Below are positions 27,156 through 35,977 of a DNA stretch of 64,000 nt, piece after piece (the first letter of the stretch is position 1; each line of letters starts with the position of its first letter). This DNA is from Desulfogranum japonicum DSM 18378 (GTDB lineage Bacteria; Desulfobacterota; Desulfobulbia; Desulfobulbales; Desulfobulbaceae). A program made the translations under genes and the position numbers. The DNA is taken from assembly GCF_000429945.1 (NCBI RefSeq), contig NZ_AUCV01000022.1, positions 40,147 to 104,146 of the forward strand. Direction: 5' to 3'. The notes below the pieces were generated by a model. That model was not told the origin of the DNA, made no database searches, and saw only the letters and a list, made by a program, of their open reading frames with translations.

Positions 27156-27482
27156 AGCAGCACGGAGCAAGTCTGGAAAATGTGCGACAGGGACAAAAGG
27201 CACAAAGGGACTGAGTACAAAAAATCTTGGACCCAAAGATGCATTTTCCATCGTGACCTTACCCTTTAATATATAGATGTTAGGGTCACGAGAAAAATAA
27301 ATTATCCAATCTTGCTTGTCTCTCAACTCGGTAACGTCGTCGCTTCACGGGCTCAATACGACCAATATGGAACCATTGACGCGACGACGTTACTAAACCG
27401 ATATTCTATGCATTTTTTGGATATATAGTATTTCCCGCATCCCTTAATTCGATAGTAATTTACATAAAAAAGGAAGTAATCT
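27156..27482. other. Intergenic region with two inverted repeats
   Basis: About 330 bp. A small stem-loop (cgtgacc 27252-27258 / ggtcacg 27284-27290) could end the upstream transcript. A perfect 13-bp inverted repeat (gtaacgtcgtcgc 27331-27343 / gcgacgacgttac 27381-27393) with a 37-base spacer may be an operator, a cruciform or a mobile-element end. No gene is seen. Confidence 0.55.
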
Positions 27483-28352
27483 GTGCAAGAGAACCAAAAT
27501 TCGATATCAGTTACAGTTTTGTTGCCAGCTTTCAATGAAGAATTGTCCATTGGCAATACAATCAGAAAAATTAAAGAACTTTATCCTGATTTCGAAGTAT
27601 TAGTCATTGATGACGGGTCTACAGATCAAACCATGAATGTGGCTATGGAAGCAGGAGCTGATGTTTGCCCGCATCCATATAACATTGGCAATGGCGCAGC
27701 CATTAAAACAGGCATCCGCTGTGCAAATGGAGAATGGATAATTATGATGGATGCTGATGGACAGCATGATCCTGATGATATTGCCCGGTTGTTAGAGTAT
27801 AAAGACACCCATGACATGATCGTCGGCGCAAGAAATAGTGAAGGCCAGGCTTCCATGCTCCGCAATTTTGCCAATAAGATATATAATAACCTGGCATCTT
27901 ATGTGACAAAGTTTAAGGTAGAAGACCTTACTTCTGGGTTTCGTCTTGTAAAAACAGAGACAGCCAGAGATTTTGTTTATTTGCTTCCAAACACCTTCTC
28001 CTACCCGTCAACACTGACCATAGCATATTTGCGTAGCGGAAGAAGTATTAAATATCTTCCTATTAAGATAAGCAAACGACAAGGCAAGAGTAAGATAAAA
28101 CTTTTTCAGGATGGAATGCGCTTCTTTCTTATCATAACAAAGATTGCCACGCTTTTTTCACCATTACGGATTTTCCTTCCTGTGAGTTTATTCTTTTTTA
28201 TCATGGGTATGGGTCATTATGTGTATACTTTTTTCACATTGCACAGATTCACCAATATGTCCGCTCTACTACTATCAACCTCTGCGATAGTGTTCATGAT
28301 GGGATTAGTGTCTGAGCAGGTAACCCAGATTCGTTATGAACGGACAACGTAA
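27483..28352 (+). CDS. GT2 glycosyltransferase, polyprenol-phosphate sugar synthase-like
   Basis: A 289-residue GT-A enzyme starting at GTG 27483, which has aggaag about eight bases upstream. It shows VTVLLPAFNEELSIGNTI, VLVIDDGSTDQT, the metal-binding DADGQHD motif and the acceptor-side SGFRLVK, as in DPM1/GtrB-type enzymes. Two C-terminal hydrophobic segments (RIFLPVSLFFFIMGMG and SALLLSTSAIVFMMGL) anchor it in the membrane. It probably makes polyprenyl-phosphate-linked sugar, the donor type used by GT-C enzymes such as the upstream TMTC-like protein. The next gene begins 8 bp later. Confidence 0.87.
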   Translation: MQENQNSISVTVLLPAFNEELSIGNTIRKIKELYPDFEVLVIDDGSTDQTMNVAMEAGADVCPHPYNIGNGAAIKTGIRCANGEWIIMMDADGQHDPDDIARLLEYKDTHDMIVGARNSEGQASMLRNFANKIYNNLASYVTKFKVEDLTSGFRLVKTETARDFVYLLPNTFSYPSTLTIAYLRSGRSIKYLPIKISKRQGKSKIKLFQDGMRFFLIITKIATLFSPLRIFLPVSLFFFIMGMGHYVYTFFTLHRFTNMSALLLSTSAIVFMMGLVSEQVTQIRYERTT

Positions 28353-28360
28353 CTGATGGC

Positions 28361-29428
28361 ATGAAAGTTCTTATCGATATCGGTCATCCAGCTCACGTCC
28401 ATTTCTTTTCACATCCTATAAAAAAATGGCAACAAGCAGGGCATAAAGTTATTGTTTCATCCCGTTATAAAGAAATTGCCACTGATCTCCTCGATGCTTT
28501 AAAAGTAGAACACCATGTTTTATCTGCCATGAATAAAGGCAGCGTTGGTGGCATGGCTTTGGAATTACTGGTAAGAGATCTTGCCTTGTTTAAACTTGTC
28601 AGAAGTGAAAAGCCTGATATCCTGACAGGAATAGGCGGAATATTTGTTGCCCATGTAGGTTTTGTTTCCCGAACGCCATCAATTGTATTTTACGACACTG
28701 AAAACGCCACGTTATCAAACCTTATTACTTACCCCTTCTGCTCCATGGTAGTTGTCCCTTCATGTTATCAGAAATGGCTGCCTCCCTGGCACTTACGCTA
28801 TCCTGGTTATCATGAACTGAGTTACCTTCACCCAAATCGTTTTACTCCTGACAAAAAAAAAGCTATTTCCTGCGGACTGCACCCTGAAAAGCTGAATTTT
28901 CTGATTCGGGTAGTTTCCTGGCAGGCCAGCCATGATGTAACTGAAAAAGGCTGGAATATTGACCTGTTAAGGCAAGTTACCAATTACCTTGCTGCCAGAG
29001 GGAATGTTCTGATTTCCTCAGAAGGGGAATTGCCAAAGGATCTTTTAGCGTTTCGGTATACCGGGCCTCCTGAGGATATCCACCACCTGATGGCCTATCT
29101 GAATCTCTTTATCGGTGAAAGTGCCACAATGGCCTCTGAATGTGTTGCCTTAGGTATTCCAGCAATTTATGCAGCTCATTCTAGTCGCGGTTATATGGAT
29201 GAACAGGAGAGGCGATATGGCATGGCCGTTCATTTAAAAAATTTGCACTGGCCTGTGATAGAAAAGACTATAGCTGGAATTCTGGAGATTGCCCCCTCGG
29301 TCTGGCAAGATAAACAGGCACAACTTTTAGCAGAAAAAATTGATGTGGCCGAGTTTGTTTGTCAATTTGTCGAAAAATATCCTCAATCAATAAATACATA
29401 CAAGGCGCAGTTTGCCAATATAGGGTAA
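28361..29428 (+). CDS. DUF354-family protein, putative GT-B glycosyltransferase
   Basis: A 355-residue protein with the DUF354 opening MKVLIDIGHPAHVHFF and the pattern LTGIGGIFVAHVGFVSRTPSIVFYDTENA, resembling GT-B/epimerase (WecB-like) folds. The C-terminal half has LNLFIGESATMASECVALGIPAIYA, equivalent to the nucleotide-sugar site of GT-B enzymes. The family occurs in surface-polysaccharide loci, but its activity is not established. It starts at ATG 28361, 8 bp after the GT2 gene, and is followed 4 bp later by the asparagine synthase-like gene, indicating one operon. Confidence 0.8.
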   Translation: MKVLIDIGHPAHVHFFSHPIKKWQQAGHKVIVSSRYKEIATDLLDALKVEHHVLSAMNKGSVGGMALELLVRDLALFKLVRSEKPDILTGIGGIFVAHVGFVSRTPSIVFYDTENATLSNLITYPFCSMVVVPSCYQKWLPPWHLRYPGYHELSYLHPNRFTPDKKKAISCGLHPEKLNFLIRVVSWQASHDVTEKGWNIDLLRQVTNYLAARGNVLISSEGELPKDLLAFRYTGPPEDIHHLMAYLNLFIGESATMASECVALGIPAIYAAHSSRGYMDEQERRYGMAVHLKNLHWPVIEKTIAGILEIAPSVWQDKQAQLLAEKIDVAEFVCQFVEKYPQSINTYKAQFANIG

Positions 29429-29432
29429 GTTA

Positions 29433-31316
29433 ATGTGCGGAATTGCAGGATTTTTTGAAAATAAAGATGAGCAACTTCATGCTGGCTGCATTTCCAGAAT
29501 GTTAGACGCCCTGCAACACCGAGGTCCTGACGGCAGAGGCCAGACGTTATTTCAACAGGCTGCATTGGGGCATGTACGGTTGGCAATTATTGACCTCAAA
29601 GGCGGCTTGCAGCCCATGTCAGAAAAGGGAAAACGTTTTCATATTTCATATAATGGTGAGCTGTACAATTATAGAGAAATAAGGAAAGAATTGCAGCACG
29701 AGGGTTGTTTATTTCAGACTGATTCTGATACAGAAGTCATTCTACAGGCCTATATTGCCAGAGGAACAAGAGCATTTCAAGATTTCAGAGGGATGTTCGC
29801 TTTTGCACTGTGGGATGATAAAGAAAAAAGAGGCTGCCTGGTCCGCGACCGCTTCGGAATCAAGCCACTTTTTTATACCGAATATCAGGGTATTCTCTAT
29901 TTTGCCTCTGAAATAAAGGCTATCCTGAAAGTGCTACCAGTTTTCCCAGGGATGAACCTCAACGGGCTTCATCTGCTGATGAATTATCGATATATCCCCG
30001 GACAGGAAACATTATTTAATAATATCTGCCACTTGCCACCTGGACATTACCTTGTTTGGCAGAATAATCGGTTCGCTGTCAAAAAATGGACGCAGCATAT
30101 TCCTGTCGAGGATAACAGCAGTCTGGAGGAAATTCGTAGTTGTCTAACAACGGCCATCCGCAGGCAATTGGTAAGCGATGTGCCGCTAGGGGCATACCTC
30201 TCAGGAGGAATTGATTCGGCAACCATTTGTTCCATTGCTTCACGATCGCTATTGCCAGAGAGAAAGCTGCCAACGTTTACAATTCAGACAGGGGATTCTC
30301 CACTTGAAGCTGAGCAGGCTGCGGAGACCGCCCGTTATCTTCAGGTAGATAATTTTCAGAAGCCTGTGACAGCACAATTTGAAAATTATTTTTCTCGGAT
30401 AGTCTATCATCTTGAGGTGCCTAAGGTCAACGCCTGGCAGTCTGCATTAGCAGCTGAGCTTGCCTCCAATCATGTTAAAGTAGCTCTTTCAGGACTCGGT
30501 GGTGATGAGATTTTTCTCGGTTACAATATCCATAAGTTAATGGCAAAGCTTAGCAGCTTATCAGGTAAAGGGCTGGAGGGCCTTCTTCGTTTGCTCGGGC
30601 TGACAACTGGTTCATTTTTCAAATTACTGCCTCCCCGTTTTGAGGAGTTTGGCAGGGCTGCCAAATTGCTGAACCACTTCCCTGATGTTGTAATGATGTA
30701 TGGTATTCTTCGTAATGTCTGGGATACTCCTGAGAACCGGAAACGGCTGTATGGCACTAGACTCCTGAGGGCGGGTTGCGATGACAGTTTTGCTTTTCTC
30801 CGCACTGCCTGGCACCATAATGAAGAAGTCATCAGGGCAACAGCCAGGTATGAGATGGAAAACAAGATGGTGAATGATTTCTTGCTTCAGGAAGACCGAT
30901 TAAGTATGGCCTTTGGCCTTGAAGTGAGAGTCCCGTTTCTTGACGAAGATCTCGTAACTCTCGTTTCCGCTATTGATCCGGCAAAAAGAATGCCCCAAGG
31001 GCAGCTTAAATATCTCATGCGACAGGCGGTCTCTGCCTGGCTGCCTGAAGAAATTCTAAATCGACCCAAAAGCGGCTTCCAGGTGCCGATTGAACAGTTT
31101 TTTAACAGTCATTTACGAGGTCTCTGTCTAAAATATCTCAGCAGAAAACGATTACTCGAGGACGGCCTGTTTAATCCTCAGTTCGTAGAAACAGTTCTTG
31201 ACGCAAGACCACACTTTCGCCTGCGATGGCACTATTTTTTACTCTATCTGATGCTCGGCGTTACTGTCTGGCTGAATCTTTTTGAAAGAGGAGAGGAAAT
31301 ACCTACATGGCACTAA
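29433..31316 (+). CDS. asnB: Asparagine synthase (glutamine-hydrolysing)-like amidotransferase
   Basis: A 627-residue two-domain enzyme. It begins MCGIAGF, giving the N-terminal nucleophile C2 of class II glutaminases, with HRGPDGRG and SYNGELYNYREI in the same domain. The synthetase domain has the ATP-binding PP-loop LSGGIDSATIC and SGLGGDEIFLGY. AsnB-like proteins in polysaccharide loci often amidate a uronic acid or similar carboxylate rather than aspartate. The gene lies between DUF354 and an (alpha/alpha)6-type gene, which supports such a role, but plain asparagine synthesis is also possible. Confidence 0.88.
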   Translation: MCGIAGFFENKDEQLHAGCISRMLDALQHRGPDGRGQTLFQQAALGHVRLAIIDLKGGLQPMSEKGKRFHISYNGELYNYREIRKELQHEGCLFQTDSDTEVILQAYIARGTRAFQDFRGMFAFALWDDKEKRGCLVRDRFGIKPLFYTEYQGILYFASEIKAILKVLPVFPGMNLNGLHLLMNYRYIPGQETLFNNICHLPPGHYLVWQNNRFAVKKWTQHIPVEDNSSLEEIRSCLTTAIRRQLVSDVPLGAYLSGGIDSATICSIASRSLLPERKLPTFTIQTGDSPLEAEQAAETARYLQVDNFQKPVTAQFENYFSRIVYHLEVPKVNAWQSALAAELASNHVKVALSGLGGDEIFLGYNIHKLMAKLSSLSGKGLEGLLRLLGLTTGSFFKLLPPRFEEFGRAAKLLNHFPDVVMMYGILRNVWDTPENRKRLYGTRLLRAGCDDSFAFLRTAWHHNEEVIRATARYEMENKMVNDFLLQEDRLSMAFGLEVRVPFLDEDLVTLVSAIDPAKRMPQGQLKYLMRQAVSAWLPEEILNRPKSGFQVPIEQFFNSHLRGLCLKYLSRKRLLEDGLFNPQFVETVLDARPHFRLRWHYFLLYLMLGVTVWLNLFERGEEIPTWH

Positions 31317-32488
31317 AGGAAGAAATACCACCGATCCTGGACAAAGTGTATGCCTGGAGCAAAGACCAGGAGTTTCGGGGATATAACAAACATGATGGAC
31401 TTAACAGTCCTTTGTTACAGCTCTTTCTTGGTTGGGCAAAATGGCCACGCCTTATTGCTATTCAGTCTGTAATGCGTGCACCTTGTAATATTAGGCCTCT
31501 TCTTGGAGTACCTCGAACACTTAATCCAAAGGGATTGGGACTTTTTGCATCTGCTCTGCTTGATATGCACATAGCGACAGGAGATAAAGTCTTTCTTGTG
31601 GAGGCAGAGCAAATTTTACAGAAATTGCTCGATATTCGTTCCCAGGGTAGCTGGTCAGGGAATTGCTGGGGATATCCCTATCCTTGGCAGGATCTCGGCT
31701 TTTTTGCTCAAGCACATACCCCGAATGCTGTGGTCAGCTGTTTTGTCTGCGAAGCATTTCTTAAAGCTTTCAGGGTTACCGGTAAAAGCATATATCTTGA
31801 AGTTGTAGGCGGGGCTATACATTTTTTCATGAAGGACCTGACTGTTCTCAAAGATACACCAGATTCACTTTGTCTGGGGTATATGCCAATGCCTATGAAA
31901 ATGAGAGTGATAGACGTAAGCATTTTAATTGGCGCGGTCATAGCTCAATATTGTCAACTCTCAGAAGATACAGCCCATTTTGAAAACGCTAAGCGATTAG
32001 TCGGCTATGTTGTCAGTCAGCAAACAGACTATGGCGCCTGGTTCTATACTGATCCTCCCGGAGATTCTTTTATCAGGCATGACAACTACCACACCGGCTT
32101 TATTCTCGATGCACTCTGGCGCTATATGGAGGCGGCTTCTGACTGGTCATGGCGCAGCAATTATGAACAAGGTCTCGCTTTTTATGCAGAACACCTTTTC
32201 AATGAAGATGGTTCTCCTCGGTGGATGAGTGATAAAGATTTTCCTCACGATGTCCATGGCTCTGCGCAGGGACTTATTACTTTTTCTCTCGCCGTAGCCA
32301 ATGGATATAATTACAGAAAATTACTTGACCAAATAGCGGACTGGGCAATAAGAAACCTCTATCATCCATCTGGCCGATTTTATTATCAAAAAGGACGGTA
32401 TTATACAAAAAAATTTACCTTGCTGCGCTGGTGTAATGCCTGGATGTTTCGAGGACTTTCAGCATGGAGAGTGAGTTTGGATAGGTGA
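31307..32488 (+). CDS. Uncharacterised (alpha/alpha)6-barrel-like protein of polysaccharide locus
   Basis: A 393-residue soluble protein, no signal peptide, starting inside the last codons of the asnB-like gene (10-bp overlap). Repeated helical motifs with aromatic and acidic residues (GNCWGYPYPWQDLGFF, FIRHDNYHTGFILDALWRY, HGSAQGLITFSLAVANGY) suggest an (alpha/alpha)6 toroid like glycoside hydrolases, heparinase-type lyases or sugar epimerases. I do not recognise a characterised relative with confidence. Its position at the end of the glycan operon suggests it acts on an intracellular or lipid-linked saccharide. No catalytic residues are assigned. Confidence 0.65.
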   Translation: MALKEEIPPILDKVYAWSKDQEFRGYNKHDGLNSPLLQLFLGWAKWPRLIAIQSVMRAPCNIRPLLGVPRTLNPKGLGLFASALLDMHIATGDKVFLVEAEQILQKLLDIRSQGSWSGNCWGYPYPWQDLGFFAQAHTPNAVVSCFVCEAFLKAFRVTGKSIYLEVVGGAIHFFMKDLTVLKDTPDSLCLGYMPMPMKMRVIDVSILIGAVIAQYCQLSEDTAHFENAKRLVGYVVSQQTDYGAWFYTDPPGDSFIRHDNYHTGFILDALWRYMEAASDWSWRSNYEQGLAFYAEHLFNEDGSPRWMSDKDFPHDVHGSAQGLITFSLAVANGYNYRKLLDQIADWAIRNLYHPSGRFYYQKGRYYTKKFTLLRWCNAWMFRGLSAWRVSLDR

Positions 32489-32590
32489 TGAACTTGCATT
32501 GAATCCAAAAAGTATCCAGACTGATTTTCTTGAGGTGGTAGGATAAAAATGACATTTTTTTAAGAGCGGGTATTATTTCCGCACAAGGAG

Positions 32591-32815
32591 GTGCCATATG
32601 AAGCAAAAAAGCGAAGTTATACGCAAGAATTTAAAGATCCGGCAGTCAATCTGTTAACTGAGCAAGAATCACAGGAAGACGAAGATCTCCGTAAAGAGAT
32701 AGTCCGCCTCAAGAAGGAAAATCGTCGCTTACAAATGGAGCGTGAAATATTAAAAAAAGCGGCAGCCTTCTTTGCGAAAGAGTCAGGGAACGGTATCAAG
32801 ATACAGAAAAACTGA
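32591..32815 (+). pseudogene. IS3-family orfA remnant with internal deletion
   Basis: A 74-codon frame from GTG 32591 joins the start of an IS3 OrfA (RSYTQEFKDPAVNLL) directly to its end (EDLRKEIVRLKKENRRLQMEREILKKAAAFFAKES). The helix-turn-helix and linker between them (about 45 residues in normal OrfA) are missing, in frame. No orfB follows; the sequence degenerates after 32815. It is therefore a dead fragment, although a short coiled-coil (leucine-zipper) peptide could still be made. Confidence 0.82.
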
Positions 32816-32968
32816 TTGTTTCGGATTTAGGGGTGGTGAACAAAATAACAAAAAACAGTTTGTTAAAGTGTCAAAAAAATCCCTTTCCAACGTCAAAGAA
32901 GTCAGTAGCTGAATATACATTCCCTGTAACTTCTTGATGTTGTGTAGGCGGAAATCTTCTCCCGACTC

Positions 32969-32978
32969 CCCTCTAGGG
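32969..32978. repeat. Target-site duplication, left copy
   Basis: ccctctaggg, repeated in the same orientation at 34641-34650 on the other side of the IS. Confidence 0.8.
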
Positions 32979-32997
32979 CATAGCCGTCAGGCTAAGC
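32979..32997 (+). repeat. Left terminal inverted repeat of the IS
   Basis: Nineteen bases, CATAGCCGTCAGGCTAAGC, perfectly complementary to 34622-34640. Confidence 0.88.
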
Positions 32998-33001
32998 CCC
33001 T

Positions 33002-34411
33002 TTATCCGGCCATCTGTATCACCTCGCCATCATAGCTCAGGCTGAATGTGCCAAATAGTATATCCGGGAAGTGATTGTTACTTCGGTTTTTCTTTTCTAA
33101 AAGGTGCCTTCTACGACTCAGATCAAAAAATCCAACCAGAAATTTCACCGTTGTCAATGTCCCGCCGAGAAGCGCCTGCTTAAAGTTATCCAGAGAGTGA
33201 ATAATGGTTTTAGATGCTTTATAAAAACTGAGACTCTGATCATCAAGCTTTCGTAGCAGAGCGTTGGTGACCCACAGAACTTGCCAGCTGAGCACTATGA
33301 TGAACAATTTTGACCAGATGTAACACTCCAGCCGCTCTTTCTTTACTTTTTTTACATTGTCAATCTTCCACAACGATTTCCAAACCTTAAACCCGAGTTC
33401 GATCTGCCATCTCAATGTATATGCCTTCCATGCAGTCTCCAGAGAAATCATCTTTTCCTCTGCAGAAGTTATAAAAAGATTGAGCTTGCATCGTGCCTTA
33501 AACTTTTTGGTTAACTGCCGCCCTTTCTTTTTAGCATTTTTCTTCGCCTTGCGTATCCTTTCCTGATATATCTCCTCGGGCAACAGATAAATCAAGAGCC
33601 TCACATCAAATTCTTGCTCCTTGTCAAGGAATACTCTTTCTTCGATCTTTTCTACCCCATACTTCTTCATGGTTTTCACGATCTGGCCAAAGTTACATTT
33701 CATCACCTCGCCATCCCGAATTTGGTACACATCCTGTTGACTTTGCAGACGGCAAAGAAAGTAACCAAGATTTTTAACAATGCCTTTTAGTGCATTAAGA
33801 TGCATATAAGCCAGATCCCGTATAACCAGATCGCCTTCGCCAATGACATCCAGGGTCATTGTTGAGTTGGTGGCGTCCTGATCGTTGAATGCATTCAAAC
33901 TGAGATCAACTAGTTGGCCGGACAGTAGATCGTACTCAAACTGAATTCTCACGTTGGCCGTGGAACCACTGCCTCCGCTCCCGGGATAATACTCTGCCAA
34001 CGTTTTATCCACTTGAAAACAAACCGAATCTTTGATCAATATCCGATTAAAATACTTGCACTTCAGCAGCAATGGATTGTTTCTGGATATCTGTTTGCTC
34101 AACAGCTGACCGAGTGCTGTTTTAAGAAAGCAAACCGCATGGCGATTAAAACGCTCGTCCAGAGACTGCTTCTTTATGCTGATGCCATAGTCCAGTTCCA
34201 ATTTGACGGTTAAGTCATTGAGACTCTCCGACGCCAAGTTGTCACTGTTGAAAACTAACAAACAAAGAAAAGTGAATCCATTTATCGAACCGGTTCTTTG
34301 AACAAATTCGCAATCACGGGCAAGTTTATCTATTTCCATCGGATCAAGTTGAGTGTAAATTTGATCTCGAATGGATCGTTCTATGAAGCTATAATCGTTT
34401 TTGTGGATCAT
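33002..34411 (-). CDS. IS4-family transposase
   Basis: A 469-residue DDE transposase. The three acidic positions appear in ILIKDSVCFQ (D), LVIRDLAYMHLNAL (D) and the C-terminal YTLRWQIELGFKVWKSLWKI (E, the YREK-like IS4 signature). The reading frame is uninterrupted and full length for the family, and it lies within perfect terminal repeats. The N-terminal ~120 residues would bind the element ends. The protein cuts and reinserts the element by a cut-and-paste mechanism typical of IS4 members. The gene ends 23 bp inside the left terminus. Confidence 0.93.
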   Translation of the reverse strand: MIHKNDYSFIERSIRDQIYTQLDPMEIDKLARDCEFVQRTGSINGFTFLCLLVFNSDNLASESLNDLTVKLELDYGISIKKQSLDERFNRHAVCFLKTALGQLLSKQISRNNPLLLKCKYFNRILIKDSVCFQVDKTLAEYYPGSGGSGSTANVRIQFEYDLLSGQLVDLSLNAFNDQDATNSTMTLDVIGEGDLVIRDLAYMHLNALKGIVKNLGYFLCRLQSQQDVYQIRDGEVMKCNFGQIVKTMKKYGVEKIEERVFLDKEQEFDVRLLIYLLPEEIYQERIRKAKKNAKKKGRQLTKKFKARCKLNLFITSAEEKMISLETAWKAYTLRWQIELGFKVWKSLWKIDNVKKVKKERLECYIWSKLFIIVLSWQVLWVTNALLRKLDDQSLSFYKASKTIIHSLDNFKQALLGGTLTTVKFLVGFFDLSRRRHLLEKKNRSNNHFPDILFGTFSLSYDGEVIQMAG

Positions 34412-34621
34412 CCTGAAAAGGATAACCTATCGTAATTACAATTAAAATATTTATGTTATCTTGATTTTTTATTGTACTATTAGTGACGTCAAATAATGAC
34501 AACGATCTAATCGCCGGTAGTGAATGGTAGATACTCCTCGGTTAAGGGGATGCTATTATTCGTTGATGACATACGGCGCTTGCGATTCTTATTTAATCTA
34601 CTGTTTGTCCGATATTTTTTT

Positions 34622-34640
34622 GCTTAGCCTGACGGCTATG
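34622..34640 (-). repeat. Right terminal inverted repeat of the IS
   Basis: Perfect complement of 32979-32997. It lies 210 bp upstream of the transposase start, leaving room for the transposase promoter. Confidence 0.88.
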
Positions 34641-34650
34641 CCCTCTAGGG
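34641..34650. repeat. Target-site duplication, right copy
   Basis: ccctctaggg, matching 32969-32978. Removing the IS and one copy restores a continuous sequence ...cgactcccctctagggctccctcc.... Confidence 0.8.
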
Positions 34651-35123
34651 CTCCCTCCGTTACCGGGGAGGAGCACCGGCCGACAAACACCCCCTTTTAC
34701 TCAAAAACTAAGGTGGTCAATTTTGGGTTGTCATTTCTAAACACTCCTCATTTATGGGCAGACACCAGCTAAGGACAGCGCCAAGCCGACAAAAATTATT
34801 TTGCTCTCCACTATTTAGTTATTGTAGGAAATCGATAATGGGAATCCATCTGATACGGCATGTTCAACTTACAGAAAAAAGCAAACGCATTTAACCATCT
34901 GCACTTGCATACTTTTTCTATCTACCACCTCACCCCTCCCTGTCGTTTACAATAGCTGTCAAAGAACAACCGACACTTACCTTGAGCTATTCCCCTGCTG
35001 ACATACATATAGAATTCTTTTTTCCGAATTTTCGAAAAAACCTAGTTCGTTTTTTACGTCTCCACTGCAAACACTAATCACAACTTGCTGTAAATCTGTT
35101 TGTTTTAACTATTTTTTAAAAAC
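34651..35123. other. Intergenic region between the IS and the PEP-CTERM gene
   Basis: About 470 bp without a credible gene. It begins with a GC-rich palindromic stretch (ctccc...ggggag). At 34745-34765 the minus strand reads gtgtctgcccataaatgagga, a motif repeated elsewhere in the window. Near 35017-35045 lies an imperfect AT palindrome (ttttttccgaattttcgaaaaaa) that might be an activator site for the promoter below. Confidence 0.45.
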
Positions 35124-35137
35124 GGACCATTTATTGC
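35124..35137 (+). promoter_or_regulatory. Candidate sigma-54 promoter of the PEP-CTERM gene
   Basis: cGGaccatttaTTGCtt puts GG at 35124-35125 and GC at 35136-35137, exact GG-N10-GC spacing with an intact TTGC box. It lies 55 bases before the start codon. PEP-CTERM genes in other bacteria are known to be controlled by the PrsK/PrsR two-component system with RpoN, which fits; the site itself is a prediction. Confidence 0.5.
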
Positions 35138-35191
35138 TTAACTCCATTAATCATTTACAGTATCGAGATTTCACTTACAAAAGGAGAGTTC

Positions 35192-35878
35192 ATGTACACC
35201 ACCAAAAACATTGCCAGAATTGCGGCCCTGGTAGTGGCCGGCGTTACGGTCTTCGCTTCAGCTGCTTCAGCCTGTTCAACAAGCTATACGGCACCAACCC
35301 ATAGCGATGCATCTTGGCAGGAGATCGATGGAATTTATTGGAGTGTTGATAATGGAGTAACCTGGGGAAACGATGAATTGACCAAAGGCCAGGAAGTCAT
35401 CTTTAAAATCGACGTGCATAAGGACAATGCTGGCAGCCATTATGCTGATCTGGCGAAAATCTGGGTTGACTGGGGAAATGACGGCTCATTTGACGAACCG
35501 AGCGACACAGTGCTTTTCGGCCTCCAACCCGTAGCTTCCGGAGAAACTGATTTTTCTTTTATATCCAATGCATTCTTGCTGGATGATTCTCTCAACAGCA
35601 CACTGGATCTTCTGGCGAGGGTAACCTGTACAGCTTCGGTTTATCCTGGTTACCATAATCTGGGCGACTATTTCCAGGGTGACAGTGCCCGTTATGATGC
35701 GCTGTTTCTACCCACCGGTTCTTTATGGCAGGGTGAAGCGGAAACATACCAGCTTATTATCAATGACGTGAACATTCCGCCAGCTTCCGGCACCCCTACC
35801 CCAGAACCAGGCACCATGTTCCTGTTTGCCGCAGGACTCGCCGGTCTGGCAGCAGCCAGTCGTAAATCCAGGAAATAA
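35192..35878 (+). CDS. PEP-CTERM sorting-domain exported protein
   Basis: A 228-residue exported protein with a good ribosome site (aaaaggagag) before ATG. The signal peptide ends ASAASA (about residue 27). The middle is beta-rich and acidic (KIWVDWGNDGSFDEPSD), with an EF-like/GEVED-type repeat of the sort found in extracellular matrix proteins. The C-terminus is a PEP-CTERM signal: PEPG at 204-207, a hydrophobic segment and the basic end SRKSRK. Exosortase EpsH would cleave it at the PEP motif and export or anchor it with exopolysaccharide. No exosortase gene is in this window. Confidence 0.9.
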   Translation: MYTTKNIARIAALVVAGVTVFASAASACSTSYTAPTHSDASWQEIDGIYWSVDNGVTWGNDELTKGQEVIFKIDVHKDNAGSHYADLAKIWVDWGNDGSFDEPSDTVLFGLQPVASGETDFSFISNAFLLDDSLNSTLDLLARVTCTASVYPGYHNLGDYFQGDSARYDALFLPTGSLWQGEAETYQLIINDVNIPPASGTPTPEPGTMFLFAAGLAGLAAASRKSRK

Positions 35879-35908
35879 TTTCCGGTAAATCGAACAAAAA
35901 CACTGGGG

Positions 35909-35949
35909 CACCTGTATCCTGAAAAGAAGATTTCATCAGGATACAGGTG
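35909..35949. terminator. Bidirectional stem-loop between convergent genes
   Basis: Arms cacctgtatcctga (35909-35922) and tcaggatacaggtg (35936-35949) are perfectly complementary over 14 bp. Read on the minus strand, the hairpin is followed closely by TTTTT, so it can terminate the YbaK gene; it may also serve the PEP-CTERM gene. Confidence 0.78.
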
Positions 35950-35977
35950 ACTTAAAAAAACGCAAATATGCATCTGA

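Larger units (their letters stand above)
32979..34640 (-). mobile_element. IS4-family insertion sequence, apparently complete (1662 bp)
   Basis: Ends are perfect 19-bp inverted repeats: CATAGCCGTCAGGCTAAGC at 32979-32997 and its complement at 34622-34640. Immediately outside, the same 10 bases ccctctaggg stand at 32969-32978 and 34641-34650, which fits a target-site duplication of the IS231/IS4 group (10-12 bp). One full transposase gene fills the element on the minus strand. Terminal CATA/G-C-C-rich ends are typical of this group. Intact ends and matching target repeats point to a fairly recent, possibly active copy. Confidence 0.88.

Noticed and set aside
34524..34772. 82-codon open frame across the right end of the IS
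   Set aside because: It spans the terminal repeat and target duplication and encodes nothing recognisable.
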